64,000 bases of DNA from contig JABSTR010000956.1 of NCBI GenBank assembly GCA_013339765.2, forward strand, positions 62,001-126,000, written 5' to 3'. The stretch comes from Haemaphysalis longicornis (Eukaryota; Arthropoda; Arachnida; Ixodida; Ixodidae). Below the pieces are notes generated by a model, which was not told the DNA's origin, searched no databases, and saw only the letters and a program-made list of their open reading frames with translations. Both the position numbers and the translations under genes were made by a program. This document shows, piece by piece, positions 23,501 to 35,500 of the stretch (the stretch's first letter is position 1; the number at the start of each line of letters is the position of its first letter).

Positions 23501-26500
23501 CTAAAAAGGCAGAACAAGTGAGAAAGTATTTCGAACACGCTCTTTGAAAGCCAAGTGTTTCGCAAGTAACTACTTCCGCAATTGCAGCATGCAGAAAGGG
23601 CACCCGAAAGCAGGAAAGCTTGCGTTTCAAAGGCCTTTGAGCAGCTCAAAGGTTGGTAGTGGTGCCCTTTTGCATCAAATGGTGCTTGAAAGCCGTCATG
23701 GTGGCGTGGGAGTGGAATTCCATTTGGCTCAGTGGAGGTGTAAAATGGCTCTGAGTGGGCCGCATTGTTTGCCACACACTCTTGCACTCTGTTCATGGGA
23801 ATGACCAGGGCCCACTTGCACTTGGGCTTTCAGTGTGCCCAAAAGGTGTTCCTCACACCGTAGCTGAGAGAGGAGAGAAAATGGAAGCAGACCGAAGAGA
23901 AGTGAATGGCGGGGCACGGCTGGAACCAAGCTTGTCCCTCCTGCCCTTCGTGCTTTCAGAATGCCACCTTGTTCCTTCCGAGTCTGCCTTCTCTTAGTCG
24001 GGCCCTTCTTTGGTTGTGCGCAGCCAGCTCTGCGTCAGTGTAAGGACAGAACGTGGAGGGTGCAGGAACTTTGGCCAAAGGGGGGGAGGTTTTGTGTGTC
24101 GGCATTTTTCCTCACTGCAAAGCGCGTGGTTGGAGCGATGAATGGCAAAGTGTTGAACACGCTGGTAGGGGCGGGGGAAGCAAGGAGCGGTGCAGCGTTG
24201 CCAGTGTTCTCACACGTGGATGTGTCAACTGGGGCATGCATTGGTGAGGTTCTAGTTCAACGCTGTCAAAGGCAGGCCATGTGCGGGTACGAGCTCGTTG
24301 GGGGCCAGCAGCGGGAAGTGTGGGTGTGCAGGCTCTGGCCCTGCAGGGCTCCCTCACCTCACGAGAGCGGGGGAGCCGCCGGCAGACTGTGCTTGGCAGG
24401 CCGACTGGTGGCCGTGCCCGTGACGTGGGTGCTTCCCTTGCAGGGATGCCTCGCAGCTCCGCTTTGACCCGACCAAGGAGAGTGCGGCCAAGTTTGAGCT
24501 GAAGCCCCCTGGCAAGCCCCCCAGGTAAGCCCCGTTTCTCAGGGCCCCATGGAGGGCGGTGAGGGTTGTCTGCTTTTGTACCGACCCAGAGGCATCGGCC
24601 ACTAAGGGCGCTGCATGTCGCCAAAACTCCAGTGCAGGAGCCCTATGGCGGGAGCTTCGAAGTGCCCGGGGATGCCAGCTGGCCCCCCCCCCCCCCAAAG
24701 ACGATTAGGCTTACCGCCACGAAGGATATTTGATGGGCGCTTTCATAAGTGGCGCTTATGACGTTTCACAGTAAAAGTTTCGCCCAATCCGCTTTTTTCT
24801 CGCGTGCCCCTCTCGTTTGCCCCTCGAGTTGCATTTCAGAGAGCATTTAGAAGCGGTCGCTGGAGCTGCCCGCATCGCACGGGTTGTCTCCACAGGCTGT
24901 GCCAGCGTGCCTGTGACTTGCGGGCGCGTCTTTGCAGGGAGAAAACGCTCCATGCGGTCCACGGTGATGCCCGTGTAGACGATTAAGCTCCGATAGAAAC
25001 AGAAACAGTGTGGCAGTCGTGTATACGCGCCACATTTTCTTTTGCAGGAAACGCTTCACGGGACGAACACATTATAACTGCAAATTTCAATGTAACGAAG
25101 TAAATTACGAATTCTACCGACGTCGTTACTTCGAGGTTTAGCTGTATCCGGTAAGAAACTGGGAACGTATCAGTAGGCTTCTACTGTATTTACGCTGTGA
25201 TGGACCATCGAATGTGCCATTCTAGCATTTCTGGGCTGGTAGGCAGGCATAGCATCAAACCTAAAGCAAAAATTCTGCATACGTACTACTTTAGTGCACA
25301 TTTTTTCAAGAAGGAAAGTGCTGCTTCCCTTATGACGGCGCACTGGCTTGCCTTGGGGTCAGATTGCTGGCATGTCCAGCCTGTGCAACCTGTGCAATTT
25401 GTATCATGAAATAGGTGAACAATTGACGTGTGCGAGGCTGGCGAGGCTGTCCTGAAGTGTGCCCCTCGGGATGGCCCTCTCACGGAGCACACAGACGTGC
25501 GTAGGGGGCAGTGTGCTGGGGCAGCGTCCTCCCACGAGACACCCTGTGTGGCCGCAGGAAGAAGAAGAAGCGGCGCAGGAGGAGCCTGCGGCCCCCGCAG
25601 CCCCGCAGGTGTCGGGCGAGCAGTTCTACGAGGTGAGCAGCGGCCTGCACGACGCCCTGGCCAGCCGCGCGGGGGCAGCCTTCAGCCTCGCCCAGATGTT
25701 TGCCGGCCAGCTGGAGGGACACGAGGACGACCAGCACTCAGGTGGGTCGGCCGTCGGGCAGCGAGGAGGCCTGTCCCTGCTGTTGGCGCTCGCGAAATGT
25801 GCCCGGCGGCAGCCACTGGAGAAGTGACCCGCCTGGGCGCTGGTGAGCCCCTTCGCGCTCGCCTCCAAGCCACCCGAGGTGACGATGGGGCTGCCTCTCT
25901 GTTCGCGGGGTGTGGCCCTGCATTGAATAGGCACTGGCTGTTCAAGCATCACTCAAGGCCCTAGCTTTGTGTGATTCTGCCATTGTGCCGAGAATTGTGG
26001 AATACAAAAGAATAGGCTTGTGCGAATATTCGGGGGCCTTGAATATTCCAACGAATATTACAGTATTCGAATTCGCGACTCAAATTTAAAGATTTCTAAT
26101 ATTTCGAAGTATTCGGGGTGAACGAATATCAAAACTGCGTTCAAGTTTCGGTTTCGTTAGGCAAGCCGCAGTGCCAATGACATCAGGCCTACATCTTGGC
26201 TACATGTGGAGCCAAGACAAGTTAAGCCACATTCAGAACATTGTCGTAGCCTGTGACCCACATGGCACATTTTGCACGCGATTCGCGTGCGTCGCGTTGC
26301 GCGTGCGATTTGTTGACACCCGCGTCGACGATTCCACGCGTGCGGCAGCTTCTGCCTCGCTCAGAAAATGATGCATGTCGCACGCGGTAGTGGGAGGAGC
26401 TTGACGACTTGTGCCAATGGGTAGGCGCACACCTCATGGCGGCAGTTTCGAAGCGCTCAAGACAGCCGGCTGGCTCCGCCAGAGATGTTTAGGCTTACCA

Positions 26501-29500
26501 CCCCTCTTACTAGCAGTGCGGATGATGTTTTTTTTTAGTACTGTTTTCAGCCCACATTATAAGCTCCTTTACCGTACAAGCAACTTCGTGCGTGCCTTGA
26601 GCAGCATTTTAGAGAGCGCTTAGAAGCGGTCGCTCAAGCTCCCGACACCACTTCGTGGCCGACGCCGATGCCAACACCATGTTGCCGCCTCCGGCCGCGC
26701 GTAGCGGGCGGGTGGTTCCGCGGCAGCGTCAGCGCGCCTGTGACATGTGCGGCGCGTTTTTGCGAGCAGAAAACAACAACCCGGCCGCTCCTGGAGAAAA
26801 AGCAACTAAGAGGGGAAAGAGAGCCCGTACGTCGCCGTCGCTTGCTCGCTCGGCAGTCAGGCGCCTCGCCGGCTCGGTCGTATCATCCGCCAGGCCGCGC
26901 AGGTCCGTTCGTAAAAGCCGAAATTTTTCCAATTGCAAACAATCCTATTTCGCCGGGACTTATCAGCAATTTGTATTACCCCGAAATTCATGTCACCCAG
27001 AAACGTATCATCAAGATTCCACCATATAGAACTTTTTTATGGAGGTCCCGCCAGGCCCAGAAGCTCAGTGTCTCAGTGGCAGGAAGCTCAGTGACACCTG
27101 ACAGCTATTCGAATTCGCTTCGAAAGTATTCGACCCCAAGGACTATTCGCTTCGAACTAAAATATTACTATTCGCACAAGCCTACAAAACAATGTTAAAC
27201 ATGTGGTGTTAGACCCTCGAAACGACAGATTCAGCGAAAGTTAATGGAAAAGTAGTGTAGACCGGCTATCACATATGTAGCAGGAGTCGCGAAAATCCGC
27301 AGTATAAGCAAAACATGTGCGAATGATTGAAAGGTAGGTTGCATTCTGGTTGGCCACATTACAACCTACCTTTCAATCATTCTTTCTTTACCATCCTCCT
27401 AAAAACAGAAGCTCGGGCTTTTAATTTTCTCTTTCTTTTCTTTTTTCTTTTTCCGCATCAGCTGCTGCTGCAGGGTCTTACAAGCTGCGGCAAGGTCTTA
27501 CAAACAGCGAGTGTGGCTTTGAATTCCTTTGTGTTTGTGTTTGGAGGACAACGGCTACTTTGGATGCCGTGGAACAACAGAATAAGAACGCAAGCGGGCT
27601 TTTATTTCTTTTTTTACCCCACCTTGTATTCACAATGCCCAAGGCGGCTGCTTGTCAGCAAAATGTACAGGTTGTGAAAACCTCGAGCATCGCAGCCCAC
27701 TATCTCCAGATGTTTGAAAAGTGAAAACGCGGTTGCTCTTCTGCACAATGTCATAATTGCTTGCTATTATCCAATGTGCCTCAAGCTAAAGCCCTTCATA
27801 CTCGTCTCGTCCGTCGCCCTCAAGCAAGTTCACTTGCAGGGAGCAAAGATGTAATGAGCAAATGCAAGGGTGCCTATTTTTCTTCTTTGTGTGTCAAAGT
27901 CAAAGGGAGCAGAGAGCACGGTGCCGCGCACCTGACTGGGACAACCATCTTCTCACCAAGTTCGACTCGATTTACTGTTGCCAGCTTCACGGCAAACGGA
28001 AAATTTGGCCGCTTCGCACTAGCTAGAACCACTAAATAAGCCTTTATTTACTGACAGTCGCCACCACAGCTACATTCCTGAAAAAGCCTACAAAGCACGA
28101 ACGACGCAAATGCAAAGAATTAAAAAAGCATGGCGGGCGGGCCGGGAGGATTTTTTGCAAGGGGGTTGTCGACAGCTCGCCCTACATGGCAGTGGCGCAG
28201 TCACGATGGGGAGAGCGAGGTGAGAAAGGTGAAAGAGCCCATGACCGGCCAGGCTGACCCACTCTTAGGAGTGTGCCCGCAGAATTTCTCCTCTGCCCCG
28301 AGGAAAGCCAACTTGAGGGAGGCACTTCTGCACTGTTTTGTGTTCAATATAGCAGTTGTTGCTGGTATTTTTTTTTTTTTTTTTTCAATATAAGCATAGT
28401 TTCCGCTATACATTCTCACTGCAAATGTACTGTGTCCAGAAATACTTCGATATAAAGGATAATTTGATGTAAACAGGTTCAGTATAGTCTGGTTCGTCTG
28501 TAATGGCAAAATGGTTTCTATTTATTGCCCGCAATTTTTACTGTTGAAGAAATTCAAATCTGTATCTGAAGATTTTAACCATAGCTGGCCATAGCCGAGT
28601 CAACTATCCATCCAGTGCACAAGAATCTTTCCTTTTCCTTTCCTCGCTACCGGCTGTGTTGGCTACTTTGGGATCTCCTGTAAGCAAAAAGACAGCCAAA
28701 GAACGTGCCCGAGAATACAAGCACGCGAGCTTCAATGAATATGGAGGGGATCTTTTTTGCGGAGCTTGGGCAAGAGCAGTTGACTATCGCTGCGAGTCAA
28801 TCATTGACGAGCACATCGTGAGCAGCCGTCATTGTAAGAACGCCGACTTTTCCAAGTGAGAAAGAGGCATCAGAAAACGGCGCTGCGAGTTCAGAAACGG
28901 CGAGTGAGCCAAGTCACTATTGGTGGAGCGAGGCACGACATTGTGCTCAAGTTCCTGGATGCGTTGATGTCTGTGAACAATCCAAAGCGGCAGACACAAG
29001 TGCGAAACGGCAGGCTCGTGCCTGGATCTGACGCACCCTGCCCACTGCTCCTTGAGTTGTTCTAAAAGAATGAGACAGCTTTGAAATCGATTTTTTGAAG
29101 TGCCCCGGTGTCTGCACTTATGGATGAAACGTCTGACGACCGCTCAAAATCAGTTGTAAATTTACTGTTCGTCCAGTTGGCCAAAAGCACAAGTGCCTCG
29201 ATGCAACCGGTGCTGGTAAAATTTAAATTGTGAATGAAATGAACTCGGCCAGGATGGGCCACATTGTAATGAAAACGCTGACGACGTACGGAATTTAATT
29301 CGAGGGCGTGATGGGCTACATAAGCGATATGCTGCTTATCTGGTAAGTGTAGTGTGTCACGTCTTGCATAGATGGCACCAGGGCGACCATCATCATCAGA
29401 GGTGTAGTGTGTGCTGATAAAGCAAGCTCCCAGCTTGAACTGGAGGTTGTTCTCCCTCTTGAAGCATCCGGTATGTGTGCGTCTCTCAGGGCTCTCCTGG

Positions 29501-32500
29501 AGTGGTCCCTTGGATCTCATCAGTGAGGTCCGTCAAGGAGTGCGTGCAGCCGCTGTGCTGTTCACCTGGCGTGCGTAGCGCATGCAGTGGACATTGTAGG
29601 CAGCACCGTGCGGGGCTCTTTTCCCTTTGCTGGACAGATCTGTCGCCTGCGTGAAGAGGGCCTTCTGTGTGTCGAGTAGGCATTCTGCAAATCTCGCCTG
29701 GAAAAGTGCGGGCTCCAGGGTGCTGTTGAGAGCACTCTGCTTACTCTGAGAGCACTGTCCTCCTTCGAATGGGGCAAGCGTTGGTGCTCATGTGGAACTT
29801 TTGAATGAGCACTCGGCTGGGCGCGAGTGCGGCGTGCGGTGTTTGGCAAAAAGGTGGTGGCGAGCCGTGCCGACAGCAGCAGGGGGTCAGCGTGTAGCCT
29901 GTCGTGGAGCGTGCAGTGCCTTGTGTGCACTCTGGAGGTATCCGGGGGCAGCTGCGCAGGGAAGCTCTCTTTAAGTGCAACTTACGGAAGAAAACCTTGC
30001 ACCCGACGTCGCGTCACAAGGGAAAGGAGCGCTGCAAAGGAGCGATGCGGCTAGCGAGGCACCAGCACATAGTACATGGAGTTCTTCCGCAGTGTGAGCT
30101 GCTTGGATCCCCTGCACTTGGGGAAGAGGCACTGGCCCTGGCTGCTGAAGGGCAGGTGTGCCTCAAGTCTGCCGTAGAACTCGCTTCCACTGGCACCATT
30201 CTTTTTCTAAACGAGATGGGTGAAGATGTTCTGGGCTGGCATGGAACACCCGCCTCCACCACTTTCTTCCACTGCCCTGAAACGCCTGCCAGTCAGCCCT
30301 GTCAGGGCAGCAAGGTCGTTCAGTCGCTGTGGTGGCGTCGTGTTTTCCCACAGGCGCCGTTCTCATGGGGAAGAGAGCACTAAGCACCACCTGATGCCCA
30401 GCCACAACAGCCCCTTTCAGTTGTAAATGAAACCAAGCGTGTCTGTACCTTTGTCCATTCAATGTTGCTGCAGAATTGCGCAGATTCCTCTAGTGTCCAG
30501 ATTTGCAGAATTTTAAATTTTCCAGCGCAAAAAGTAAGGGGCTCTGTGGCACCACACAGGCCTCATGAAATGAGCTGCCACTGTTGTAACTTCACCTGTA
30601 TGCGTGTTCCAAAGTGGAGAGATTTTTTCCCCTCTTTGTCACGGGTATGCAGTCCCTGCTCGTGTTTTGACGACAGGGCTTGCCAGGCTTGCCCCAAGTG
30701 AGCAGATAGGAGGCTCAGGGTGTGGACCAGTGGAGCCTTGTCTGTGCAGAGGGCGAGGAAGCAGGCCCGCTCGGAAGAGCGGAGCCCCCCCGGAGGCGGC
30801 AGGTGCGGGGCCTCTCGGAGGCTGCGGCTGCCTTCCTGGGACGCGACGACTCCTCCGGAGACGACGACCAGGAGCATGGAACCCTCCAGCCAGCATGGCC
30901 AGACCATGGCGAGCAGTGAGTGCTCGCGCTATTCCTTCAAACAGGCGTCCCAAAATTTGTGCACGTACTAAGCAAAAAGATGCGTTTCTAAAACTGTTAC
31001 AGCTCGTACCATAATGACTGCGCGATTACTGCACGGCATATAATTCAGAGGGATCATCTTTGGTTACAGGAAGAATAACGGAAGTACATTGCGTGTCGGA
31101 ATATTGTCAGACAGATACCATAAGTGGGAAATGGATCTTGCAACGAGACTTCCCTTTGCAATGGACGTGCACATGCATTGCGTACAAAAATTGCAGTGTG
31201 CTCATTTGTTTCTTAGTGAACACAAGCTGAACATCTGAAGTGCCATGGACACACTAAGCCCCAGCCTGCCGCCCCCATCTTCGCTTCTCCAAGCTCATGG
31301 ATGAGGATGTGTCGCCAGGTTTTGTTGCTGGCATTTGCACTGCCCGACTGCAGGGTGGCCTGCTGGTGCATGCACTGGATGGAGGGGCTTCGCAAACTCT
31401 GTCTCGGGCCCCTCTCAGTGCTGTCCTCCTCCCTTGCCCATGAACGTTAATGCTGCTGCTCTTTTTCTTGGAGCTACAGAGTGCAAGTGCCACCGTGGTA
31501 TGCTGGACCGTGAACGGGCAGCTGCCGGTACATGCACTGGTATTTTGCAGCACCGAAAGCCAGTGTAGGCAGCCAAAGAGCACTCGCAAAGCACGCTTGT
31601 GTGCGCCTACAGTCTACGCTCGTTACAGCGGATCCAGCAACAACGGACTTTCGGTTACAACAGACCATTTCTGTTGGTCTGTCTGGTCCCCATGCATTTC
31701 AAATGGAGTCCGCTCCGCGCACAACGGACCCGGCTAGAGCAGACTATCGGCTACAACAGACTAAATTTTAGGCGAAAATTGTTTCGACTGAAAGTTTATA
31801 GCAGACTTCCGCGATGCCGGCACCCGATGTGCTTTTTCTTTGTTTATTTTTGCAAGAAAACTGTTATGTCTGGCAGCATTGCTGGCAGCCGGGTCATTGG
31901 CGCAGCCAAGCCAAGCCAGTGGCTTTTTTTTTTTTTTTTTTTTTTGCGATCAGCGGCATGAGCGGCAGGGTAGCTGATTTCACTGTCGGATAAATTAAGT
32001 GTAATTAATGCTGTTGAACATGGGGAAAAACAGGCCGACATCTCCAGAACTACAGACCTGTCTAAGCAGACAGTCCGCTCTACCGTCAAGAACAAGGCCG
32101 CTGCCGATAAATGCAACTCCGGTGAGATTGAAAACAGCGCTATCGAATACGCAAAGTGGTGCACCCGAAGGCGAGTCTGCCCTTGTCAGTTTTTTTTTTT
32201 TTTTTTTTTTTATGTAATAAAGAACTCGGGTTCAGTGAAGTTCGGCTTTATTCCCACGCATGCATCGTTCCCATTCCGTTCGGTGAAAAAGGTAAGAAAT
32301 GCCTCCTGCCGGTAACCGTGCGCCGTCCAACTGGTCTAACTTTCGATTTTACAACTGTCCGTCATCAGATTATTTCATTACAGCTGTTTCAATGACCAGA
32401 CTAAAATTGCTAAAAATGTGGAAGCTTCCTTGAGGGAACGTCAGGCAGCGATCCGATTTGTTTGACGAACGGTTTCGGGAAAACCTGCCTCGTCGTGAGG

Positions 32501-35500
32501 GGATTTAACAGAGCCTAGCTAATGCTCATGGCCACGGCTGATGTTTTATAGCTGGTTAATAATTGCGCCTAGTTATATTCTTGCTTTATTTGCTGAGGTT
32601 ATCATGCGTCTTTACACGCTTGACCGTATGCGCTAGGCCTTTTCCAAGTGCCGGGGCTAAGCTTTGGAAACGGTGTTTACGCGATCTTGCCCTCGCACGA
32701 ACACTGTGCAGAGATGCTGCAGGCGTGTAGAAAGAACAAAGTGAATGTACTATGCATATGCAAACAATATCGGTCAAAGTATGCACTTTAGGGCTCATAC
32801 TCCCCCCCCCCTCGTCGGATACTGCATACTTCGGCTACAGCGGACGTTTTTTTCCGGATTCAGAGGGTCCATTGTAACGGGCGTAGACTGTATTTACCGT
32901 CTGTGAGGTTCTCCGAATCCGGTGGGATCGAACCTGGGCAGCAGCCCTCTTCCATGGATGGCACCGCTTCCATAAGGGCAGCCATGGGCCCGGCAAGGGG
33001 GCTCAAGAGGCATCTTCTTGAAACTCCCCGTCTCCGTGAGAACCTTACAACCCTTCATGCAGTGCAGCACCACATGTTCAATTTGTGGAAACTTGTTGGC
33101 TTTGGGCCCATGGAAGCCGTCTTATTTGTAGCCGTCAAGTTGCCCTACTGTACTTCCACTCTTGGAGGTGAATCTCATCGAGCCCACAGCGCTGGCTAGC
33201 CTCACGGCTGCCGTCCTTCAGAGCCCAGTGAATGACCTTCCACCGGAATGCAGCGACATGCCACTCCGCCGCATACCACTCCCTTGCTAAATGGCCGCGA
33301 GACTATTGCCCAGTAGACAAACCCAGCACCGTGGTTGCGGTTGCTGTCGTCACTGCTGTTGTTGCTTGCCGTTGGCCTCCAACTTAGTGCGGAGCATAAT
33401 TTGGATCGGTGGCACTCAGCCCTCATGCTTCATCACCATCAGTCGGAACAAGCAGGCAGCTGTCGCGGTGTAGTACTGTGGGAGCTCGTTATGTGAGGGG
33501 TAAAATCCACTTTGTGATTGTTGAAACATCCAGTTGAAAGCAAGAGAAGTTGGGAGTGCAATCATTATGTGAGTAATTGTGGTATATGTGCCTAAAGCGG
33601 GTGGTACCAATGGATAGTGTAGAAGTCCAGGAGTGGACTTCTGGGGTTAACACTGGGTTTATCCACTCTGGGTTCACCATGGGTCCAGAGCTACAGGTGC
33701 AGCAGTTGAGGTTTGAGAAAGTGGCCCCACTCATGAAATTCCGTATTTGCTCGCATAATAAACCCCCCACCCCCTTCGCTTTTGTTCTTGATAATTCACT
33801 TTTTGTGTTAACTTGCATAAAAATGCGGCTGAGTAAGAAAGGTACTGTTCAACATTTTTATCTCGGCAAGATTGCTGAAGCCATCGACAATCGCAGTAAC
33901 TGAATATCACACCACAATAGTGGCAGCAACACTACAAAAGCATTCTAAATTAAAAAATCTGAACACTAGTGCCATGAACATGAATGGCGTGGCTCACAAC
34001 TTAAAAGCTTGCAGAACGCCATCTGCCGAGCGCAAAACAAATCTTCTTTCTTATAGTGGCGTAGAAGCGCGGCAGAATGCGAACAAAGCAACAAACGCAC
34101 TCCGCGTTTTTTCCCTGCTTTGTGCTGGCCTGCAGCTTTGCCATTTCTGTACACATTTTCGTACAGCTGTGCTCTAAACTTGTTGTGTGTGCGTGTGTGT
34201 GTGCGCTCCTGGTGTGTGGCGTACAATGGGCGAGTGTGTGAGCTACTCAGCCAGTTTTGAACGGAAGGTGGGCGAGCCTGCATTGAAGTTTCATGGGATC
34301 CGTGTGGCTGGGCGGCGCTTCAGTGCTGACCCAGTGCGTGTGCACTACTGGCGAAAACAAGAAGAGCTTCGGGCAACGTGTGTTTCGGGGGCCCAAGAAG
34401 GAGGTGGAGGAAGAAGCTTTGCCAGGTCCCACGAGTGGCTGCCAACTCACATGCGGCCACTGCCAGAAGTCATGGCATTCGTGCTTCGGCTTTCCAAGCA
34501 AGCAGTGGCTGGACGGTGTGGTTTAAGCGCCAAAACGCGTTATGCCTCCCAAGGCAGACTATGTTGGGCCAGCGGTTTTCAATCGCCTTAGCGGTGGCTG
34601 AGGCGTTGCGCTGCTGAGCACGAGGCCGCGGTGGCCGCTTTTCTGATGGAGGCAAAAGGCAAAAACGCCCATGTGTACGAGATTTTGGCACACGATAAAG
34701 ATCCCCAGGTGGTCAAAATTAATCCGGAGCCCTCCACTACGGCACGCCTCATGCCTGCATTGCGTCGGCGCGTCAACCGTCAACAATCAACATCAATCAA
34801 GCCAGCAGTTGCCAGCGGACTGTGAGGACAATGTGCGCAATTTTCATCGCTTGGTCATTGGTATTCGGGGTGGAAAACAGTTTCTTCTGTCCCAGATCAG
34901 CAGTACACGCCAGAATGCCATAAGCTGCGATATGCCTCGAAGCACCGCGGTCGAAACGAAGGGCACAAAAAGTGTGCACGTCAGGGCAGCGGGTGCCGAA
35001 AAGCAGCGGTGCACCGTAGGGCTTGCTGGCTGGGACGGCTGACGGCGCTCGTTTGTCGTCTGTGAGAGGAAGATGCTTCCCAGAGACACGCCCTCCCGCT
35101 GGCAGGGCTGGATGTGGGCGAGCGGGTGGCTGACTGACTCGAGGGAGCACGGGGACGGCCCGCGCCGGGGCTGCTCGCTGTGGACAGTTGGGGAGGCTGC
35201 CTGGTGCCGTATGCAGGAGACGTGCACTGACCTTGCCGTGATCCCAGGTGGCCTGACCTGCGTGCTTGGCGTCGCGATCGACAAACGGCGGCTGCACACG
35301 CAGTGGGTGGCCAAGGGGAATCACCACTTGACCCCAGCTGGAAAAATGAGGAGGCCGTCCATCGACAAGCTCTGCCGGTGGATGCTGGAGGCATGAGGCA
35401 CGATTCCCTTTGAGCTCGTCGGCCACAGCTTCAAAAAGACAGGGATATGCAACAGCCTTGACGGCATAGAAGATGATGCGCTGTGGGCTGACGATGATCA

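Larger units (their letters stand above)
19364..24443 (+). other. NOL8 intron (5.1 kb) with nested DNA transposons
   Basis: Holds the TA-type element 20526-22211 with a TTAA-flanked element inside it, and a Tigger-like remnant 22340-23362. The stretches 19364-20525 and 23363-24443 hold no gene; 19680-19740 resembles a decayed Tigger-type end. Confidence 0.55.

Noticed and set aside
25459..25827. NOL8 exon 5 as a stand-alone gene
   Set aside because: It has an open 122-codon frame with its own ATG, but the conserved part is bounded by splice sites in phase with the next exon.
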